DNA of 8,744 nt from Actinomycetota bacterium. GTDB lineage: Bacteria > Actinomycetota > Thermoleophilia > Gaiellales > Gaiellaceae. Position numbers and translations under genes: made by a program. Below the pieces are notes generated by a model. The model saw only the letters and a program-made list of their open reading frames with translations. It searched no databases and had not been told where the DNA came from. Where the stretch lies: NCBI GenBank assembly GCA_013817555.1, contig JACDCN010000074.1, positions 1 to 8,744 on the forward strand, given 5' to 3'. Positions 5,824 through 8,744 of this stretch are shown piece after piece (position 1 is the first letter of the stretch; each line of letters starts with the position of its first letter).

Positions 5824-6600
5824 ATGGTGTCGGAGAAGATCGTGGTCGCGTTCGAACGTTTTGTGGGCGAGCCGCTCGAGCAGAATCTCAAGCGCGTCGA
5901 CGCGCACACGCTTGCGAAGCGCAACCCGATGATCTATACGGCCCGCGGAGCGACAACCGTCGATCAGTGGGTCGATCGAGTGTTGGAAGATCGAGAGACC
6001 TCTGCAATCGAGAGTCATCTCGGTACGTGGCAGGAAGAAGTCGCGCGAATTGTGTCGGACGGTTTCAAGCCCGGGAGCGGGGTCGATCTCCAGCTCGATC
6101 GAGGCGGGGTTGTCGAGCTCTATGCCATCCAGTCGGCGCCCAATACGAAGAGCGCCGGCGGTCGACGCTCCGATGTCGACGCGCTCCGGCGAGCCGCGGG
6201 CGCGCTTCGAGCAAGCAAGCGACCTGTCGAGTTGTACATCGCCGTGTTGTCCGGGCAACGCGTGACTCGAGCGCTCGGGTCTGACCCGAACATCATCATC
6301 CTTGCATCAGATGAGTTTTGGGAACGTGTAAGTGCCATCCCCGACTTTCGAGCCCGGCTAATCCGGACGACCGCCATCCTCTCCGACGTTATCGCGGCTC
6401 GTGCCGCCTCGGAAGTCGCTCGCATCCGAGAAGAGGCGCGCGAGATCTTCGGGGATCTGCAGGGCAACCTTGATCTCGCGAAGCTCGCTGATCCACCCGC
6501 GAAGATTCGTCGGCATCGCGGTAAGGGAACCGTAAGAACCGCGGCCACCAGTCCAAGGTCGGCCGAAAGCCTGGGTAGCCTGGCCCGCAAGAGACCCTGA
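5824..6600 (+). CDS. Probable Type II restriction endonuclease partner of the methyltransferase
   Basis: A 258-residue protein with no membrane segments. From memory its pattern resembles a family of PD-(D/E)XK restriction enzymes (PmeII-like) that reads KNP-(Y/F)-L-x-R/K-AK, then an acidic helix, GIDLEF and SIKSGPN. Here the matching segments are AKRNPMIYTARG (31-42), AIESHLGTWQEEVA (61-74), GSGVDLQL (84-91) and LYAIQSAPN (99-107). The usual core Lys therefore appears as Q103; D88 is the likely metal ligand. A helical region (about 184-215) and a basic tail follow. A start at 5755 would overlap the methyltransferase by 20 nt, but only 7 of the 16 codons between the methyltransferase stop and 5824 end in G or C, so I prefer the ATG at 5824. 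GC3 over 60 codons (5881-6060) is 40/60, against 50/60 in comM (7320-7499). The assignment rests on context plus weak motif matching. Confidence 0.6.
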   Translation: MVSEKIVVAFERFVGEPLEQNLKRVDAHTLAKRNPMIYTARGATTVDQWVDRVLEDRETSAIESHLGTWQEEVARIVSDGFKPGSGVDLQLDRGGVVELYAIQSAPNTKSAGGRRSDVDALRRAAGALRASKRPVELYIAVLSGQRVTRALGSDPNIIILASDEFWERVSAIPDFRARLIRTTAILSDVIAARAASEVARIREEAREIFGDLQGNLDLAKLADPPAKIRRHRGKGTVRTAATSPRSAESLGSLARKRP

Positions 6601-6602
6601 AA

Positions 6603-6609
6603 GGGAGGA
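6603..6609 (+). promoter_or_regulatory. Shine-Dalgarno site of the collagen-like protein gene
   Basis: GGGAGGA lies 3 nt before the ATG at 6613, within a GGGAGGACAT context. It is the strongest ribosome binding site after that of rpsP. It supports this start and suggests translation independent of the preceding gene, whose stop is at 6598-6600. Confidence 0.7.
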
Positions 6610-6612
6610 CAT

Positions 6613-7212
6613 ATGCGAAAGCTCTCGATCCGGCGTCCGTCGCCGGCAATGGTGGTCGCGTGCCTCGCACTGCTCGTAGCGCTCGGAGGTACGAGCGTGG
6701 CAGCGGTGAGTCAGCTCGCGAGGAACAGCGTGGGGCCCGCGCAACTGCAGTTCGGCGCGGTGACGAGTCCGAAGATCAGAAGCAATGCAGTCAACTCATC
6801 GAAAGTCGCGAACCGCTCGCTCCTGCGCACCGACTTCGCGCCTGGGCAACTTCCGGCGGGACCGACAGGTCCGCAGGGCCCGGCTGGTCCTACGGGTGCG
6901 GCCGGCCCGGCTGGCGCGGCGGGTGTCATCGGCGCAATCACGGTGCGAACCGCTTCGGTCAGCGTCGTCGACGGAACGGTCGACAACACCTTCAACACCG
7001 GTCGTATCCAGCGCATGTGCGAGGGCAACGAGCGGGCGATCTCCGCAAGCACCTCCTGGGGCGACGACGGCTCAGACCTCAAGCTCGTGACCCAAGAGGT
7101 CGAACCGCTGCTCAACGCGCAAAACCAGGTGATCGGCTTCGTCGCGGTCGGCGGAAACGACACCGGCGAGTCGAGCAACTTCACCGTGCACGTCTTTTGC
7201 TACACGCCGTAG
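6613..7212 (+). CDS. Secreted protein with a short collagen-like Gly-X-Y segment
   Basis: A 199-residue exported protein. Residues 1-32 form a signal peptide: basic start (MRKLSIRRPS), hydrophobic core (MVVACLALLVALGG) and small residues around TSVAAV. Residues 33-80 carry the segment I associate with a large Thermoleophilia paralogue family (LARNSVGPAQLQFGAV, SNAVNSSKVANRSLLRTDF). Eight Gly-X-Y triplets follow at 83-106, from GPTGPQGPAGPTG to GVI. The C-terminal domain (about 108-199) looks beta-rich and ends near VHVFCYTP; C136 and C196 could form a disulfide. It begins 12 nt after the endonuclease stop but has its own strong ribosome binding site. The function is unknown: a cell-envelope or secreted structural role is plausible, and nothing ties it to restriction-modification beyond proximity. 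Confidence 0.8.
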   Translation: MRKLSIRRPSPAMVVACLALLVALGGTSVAAVSQLARNSVGPAQLQFGAVTSPKIRSNAVNSSKVANRSLLRTDFAPGQLPAGPTGPQGPAGPTGAAGPAGAAGVIGAITVRTASVSVVDGTVDNTFNTGRIQRMCEGNERAISASTSWGDDGSDLKLVTQEVEPLLNAQNQVIGFVAVGGNDTGESSNFTVHVFCYTP

Positions 7213-7229
7213 CGAGGCGTTGACATCTT

Positions 7230-7267
7230 GGCGCGGAAGCGTTACCCACGTGTGACGCTTCCGCGCC
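7230..7267 (+). repeat. Perfect inverted repeat upstream of comM (operator or terminator candidate)
   Basis: GCGCGGAAGCGT at 7231-7242 is the exact reverse complement of 7255-7266. With the flanking pair 7230-7267 and three inner pairs (one G-U), the stem is 16 bp (7230-7245 with 7252-7267) around a 6-nt loop. CACGTG occupies the centre (7247-7252). A consensus -35-like TTGACA lies just upstream at 7220-7225. No T-tract follows. It could be an operator over the comM promoter, a hairpin that ends the collagen-gene transcript in a factor-dependent way, or both. Confidence 0.55.
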
Positions 7268-7273
7268 TACCCT
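7268..7273 (+). promoter_or_regulatory. Candidate -10 box for comM
   Basis: TACCCT fits TANNNT and lies exactly 7 nt before the GTG start at 7281, the spacing expected for a leaderless transcript. It directly abuts the inverted repeat that ends at 7267. An alternative is TTGACA (7220-7225) with a 17-nt spacer to TACCCA (7243-7248), but that -10 is poorer and lies inside the stem. Confidence 0.35.
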
Positions 7274-7280
7274 CGACAGG

Positions 7281-8732
7281 GTGCTCGCACGCGCGGTCAC
7301 CCACGCTCTCGTCGGTCTCGAGCCGCGGAAGGTCGAGGTCGAGGCGCACCTGCAGCTGGGGATTCCGGGCTTCGCGATCGTCGGGCTCGCCGACCGAGCC
7401 TGCCAGGAGGCGAAACACCGCGTGCGCAGCGGGATCGTCTCCGCGGCACTCGAATGGCCGCTGAACCGCCGGATCACTGTCAATCTCGCGCCTGCAGGAC
7501 TGCGCAAGGAGGGATCCGGGTTCGACCTTCCTATCTCGCTGGCAGTGCTCGCCGCAACGCGGCAGGTGCCTGCCGAGAAGCTCGCCGAGCACGCTTCGGT
7601 GGGCGAGCTGGCGCTCGACGGTCGTGTCCGGCCGGTCGCCGGTGCGCTCGCCGTGGCCGAAGGCGCGCGGCGGGCAGGGCTGCAGCGCGTCGTCTGCGCC
7701 GCGGAGTCGGCGCCGGAGGTCGCGCTCGCCGGAGTCGAGCCGATTGGGGTCCGGCATCTCGCTGAGGTCGTCGCGTATCTCCGCGGTGAGATTGACGCTC
7801 CCGGATTCGATCCCTTGGTGGCCGATGCGCTCGAGCAGAGGCCGGTTCCCGATCTCGCGGACGTGCGTGGGCAGGAGCGGGCTCGCCGCGCGCTCGAGGT
7901 TGCGGCGGCCGGCGACCACAACCTTCTCTTGATGGGTCCCCCCGGAACAGGGAAGACGATGCTCGCCCGGCGGCTCCCGGGAATTCTGCCGCCGCTCGAG
8001 CGACAGGCGGCGCTGGAGGTGACCAGGATCCACTCGGTCTGCGGTCTCCTGCCTCCGGAGCGCCCTCTCATCACCGTGCCGCCCTTTCGGGCGCCGCATC
8101 ACGGCGCCTCGGCGCCGGCCGTCGTCGGAGGCGGCCCGGGGCCGCGTCCGGGCGAGGTCTCGCTCGCGCATCGCGGTGTTCTCCTGCTCGACGAGCTGCC
8201 GGAGTTTCCGCGCTCGGTTCTGGAAGCACTTCGTCAGCCGCTCGAAGACGGCGTCGTCGCGATCGCGCGAGTCGGTGGCCACGCGCTCTTCCCGGCTCGC
8301 TTCCAGCTCGTCGGGACGATGAACATGTGCCCGTGCGGCGCCCGCGGCGATCCGGCGATCGAGTGCGCGTGCACTCCGCAGCGGCTCGCCTCTTACCGTG
8401 AGAAGCTCTCGCGGGCGCTGCTCGACCGCTTCGACCTCGCGGTGGCGATGCCGCGGCCGCGTGCCGTCGAGCTCGCGGCGTCACCCGGCGAGGCATCGGC
8501 ATCTGTTCGGGAGCGAGTCGAGGTAGCACGCGATCGGCTACGGACTGTGCTCCCACGCAGGACCGAAGCTGCGTCCGAGCTCCTCTCGAGCGCGGTCGAC
8601 CGGCTCCCGCTCTCCGGACGGGGGCGAGTCCGGGTCGCACGGGTCGCGCGTACCATCGCAGCGCTCGCGGGAGCGGACGAGGTCGAGCCCGCGCACGTCG
8701 CCGAGGCGCTCTCGTACCGGATGCCGGCATGA
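7281..8732 (+). CDS. comM: ComM/YifB family AAA+ ATPase (Mg-chelatase-like)
   Basis: In Vibrio and other naturally competent bacteria ComM is a hexameric helicase that drives branch migration during integration of incoming DNA; it is also widespread in non-competent species. The 483-residue chain begins with the Lon-like N-terminal domain (VTHALVGLEPRKVEVEAHL, ITVNLAPAGLRKEGSGFDLP). The AAA+ core follows: Walker A GPPGTGKT at 219-226, Walker B LLLDELPEF at 301-309 and LSRALLDRFDLAV at 376-388. Cysteines C350, C352, C362 and C364 (NMCPCGA and IECACTP) form a probable zinc site usual for the family. The C-terminal domain ends with VARTIAALAG and HVAEALSYR. The GTG start at 7281 gives the normal MLARAV opening and has no Shine-Dalgarno. 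It is slightly shorter than typical, mainly between the core and C-terminal domains. The stop overlaps the next ATG. Confidence 0.95.
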   Translation: MLARAVTHALVGLEPRKVEVEAHLQLGIPGFAIVGLADRACQEAKHRVRSGIVSAALEWPLNRRITVNLAPAGLRKEGSGFDLPISLAVLAATRQVPAEKLAEHASVGELALDGRVRPVAGALAVAEGARRAGLQRVVCAAESAPEVALAGVEPIGVRHLAEVVAYLRGEIDAPGFDPLVADALEQRPVPDLADVRGQERARRALEVAAAGDHNLLLMGPPGTGKTMLARRLPGILPPLERQAALEVTRIHSVCGLLPPERPLITVPPFRAPHHGASAPAVVGGGPGPRPGEVSLAHRGVLLLDELPEFPRSVLEALRQPLEDGVVAIARVGGHALFPARFQLVGTMNMCPCGARGDPAIECACTPQRLASYREKLSRALLDRFDLAVAMPRPRAVELAASPGEASASVRERVEVARDRLRTVLPRRTEAASELLSSAVDRLPLSGRGRVRVARVARTIAALAGADEVEPAHVAEALSYRMPA

Positions 8733-8744
8733 AAGATCTTCGCC
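8729..8744 (+). CDS. Start of the next gene, possibly dprA (cut by window end)
   Basis: An ATG at 8729 overlaps the comM stop in an ATGA arrangement and is followed by codons for MKDLR up to the window edge. In Actinobacteria the gene after comM is commonly dprA, the RecA loader for single-stranded DNA. Five codons cannot identify it, so dprA is inferred from gene order only. Confidence 0.4.

Noticed and set aside
6685..6950. Direct short repeats in the collagen-like gene as a CRISPR or tandem DNA repeat
   Set aside because: The repetition is explained by Gly-X-Y codons (GGN-CCN/GCN); there are no spacers and no exact repeat unit.
7242..8282. Minus-strand open frame of about 346 codons opposite comM
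   Set aside because: A long antisense frame is expected in high-GC DNA. Its product is Arg/Asp/Ser-rich with no motifs, and comM is certain.

Overview
This is a high-GC bacterial chromosomal window. Its gene order is the conserved actinobacterial core block ffh - rpsP - khpA - rimM - trmD - lepB - rplS - rnhB - yraN - (insert) - comM - (dprA-like start), all on the + strand. The secreted protein at 6613-7212 has an N-terminal half (signal peptide, then repeated 'RNSVGPAQL' and 'NRSLLRTDF' type segments, then a short Gly-X-Y stretch) that I recognise as a family expanded in Thermoleophilia. Together with GTG/TTG starts and strong GC3, this suggests a Thermoleophilia-like actinobacterium (Gaiellales or Solirubrobacterales). 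The class assignment is inference.

Region 1 (1-3629) is translation and secretion housekeeping. It holds the end of the SRP GTPase Ffh, ribosomal protein bS16, the small KH-domain RNA-binding protein KhpA, the 16S maturation factor RimM, the tRNA m1G37 methyltransferase TrmD, signal peptidase I and ribosomal protein bL19. rpsP/khpA, khpA/rimM and trmD/lepB overlap by a few bases, as expected for translationally coupled genes. The gaps hold structure: a rod-like inverted repeat of about 174 nt between ffh and rpsP (405-578), an 18-bp hairpin between rimM and trmD (1611-1649), and a small leader ahead of rplS.

Region 2 (3634-4599) is rnhB and yraN, coupled by a GTGA overlap. A TANNNT hexamer lies 7 nt before the rnhB GTG, which would suit a leaderless transcript.

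Region 3 (4635-7212) looks like accessory cargo set between yraN and comM, which normally sit close together. It contains an amino-type DNA methyltransferase (DPFVGSGT ... TSPPY), directly followed by a probable PD-(D/E)XK-like restriction endonuclease in which the usual Lys appears to be Gln, then the secreted collagen-like protein. The first two genes plausibly form a Type II restriction-modification pair.

Region 4 (7213-8744) has a perfect inverted repeat next to a second TANNNT-N7-GTG arrangement, then the complete AAA+ helicase gene comM. The first codons of the next gene overlap the comM stop.
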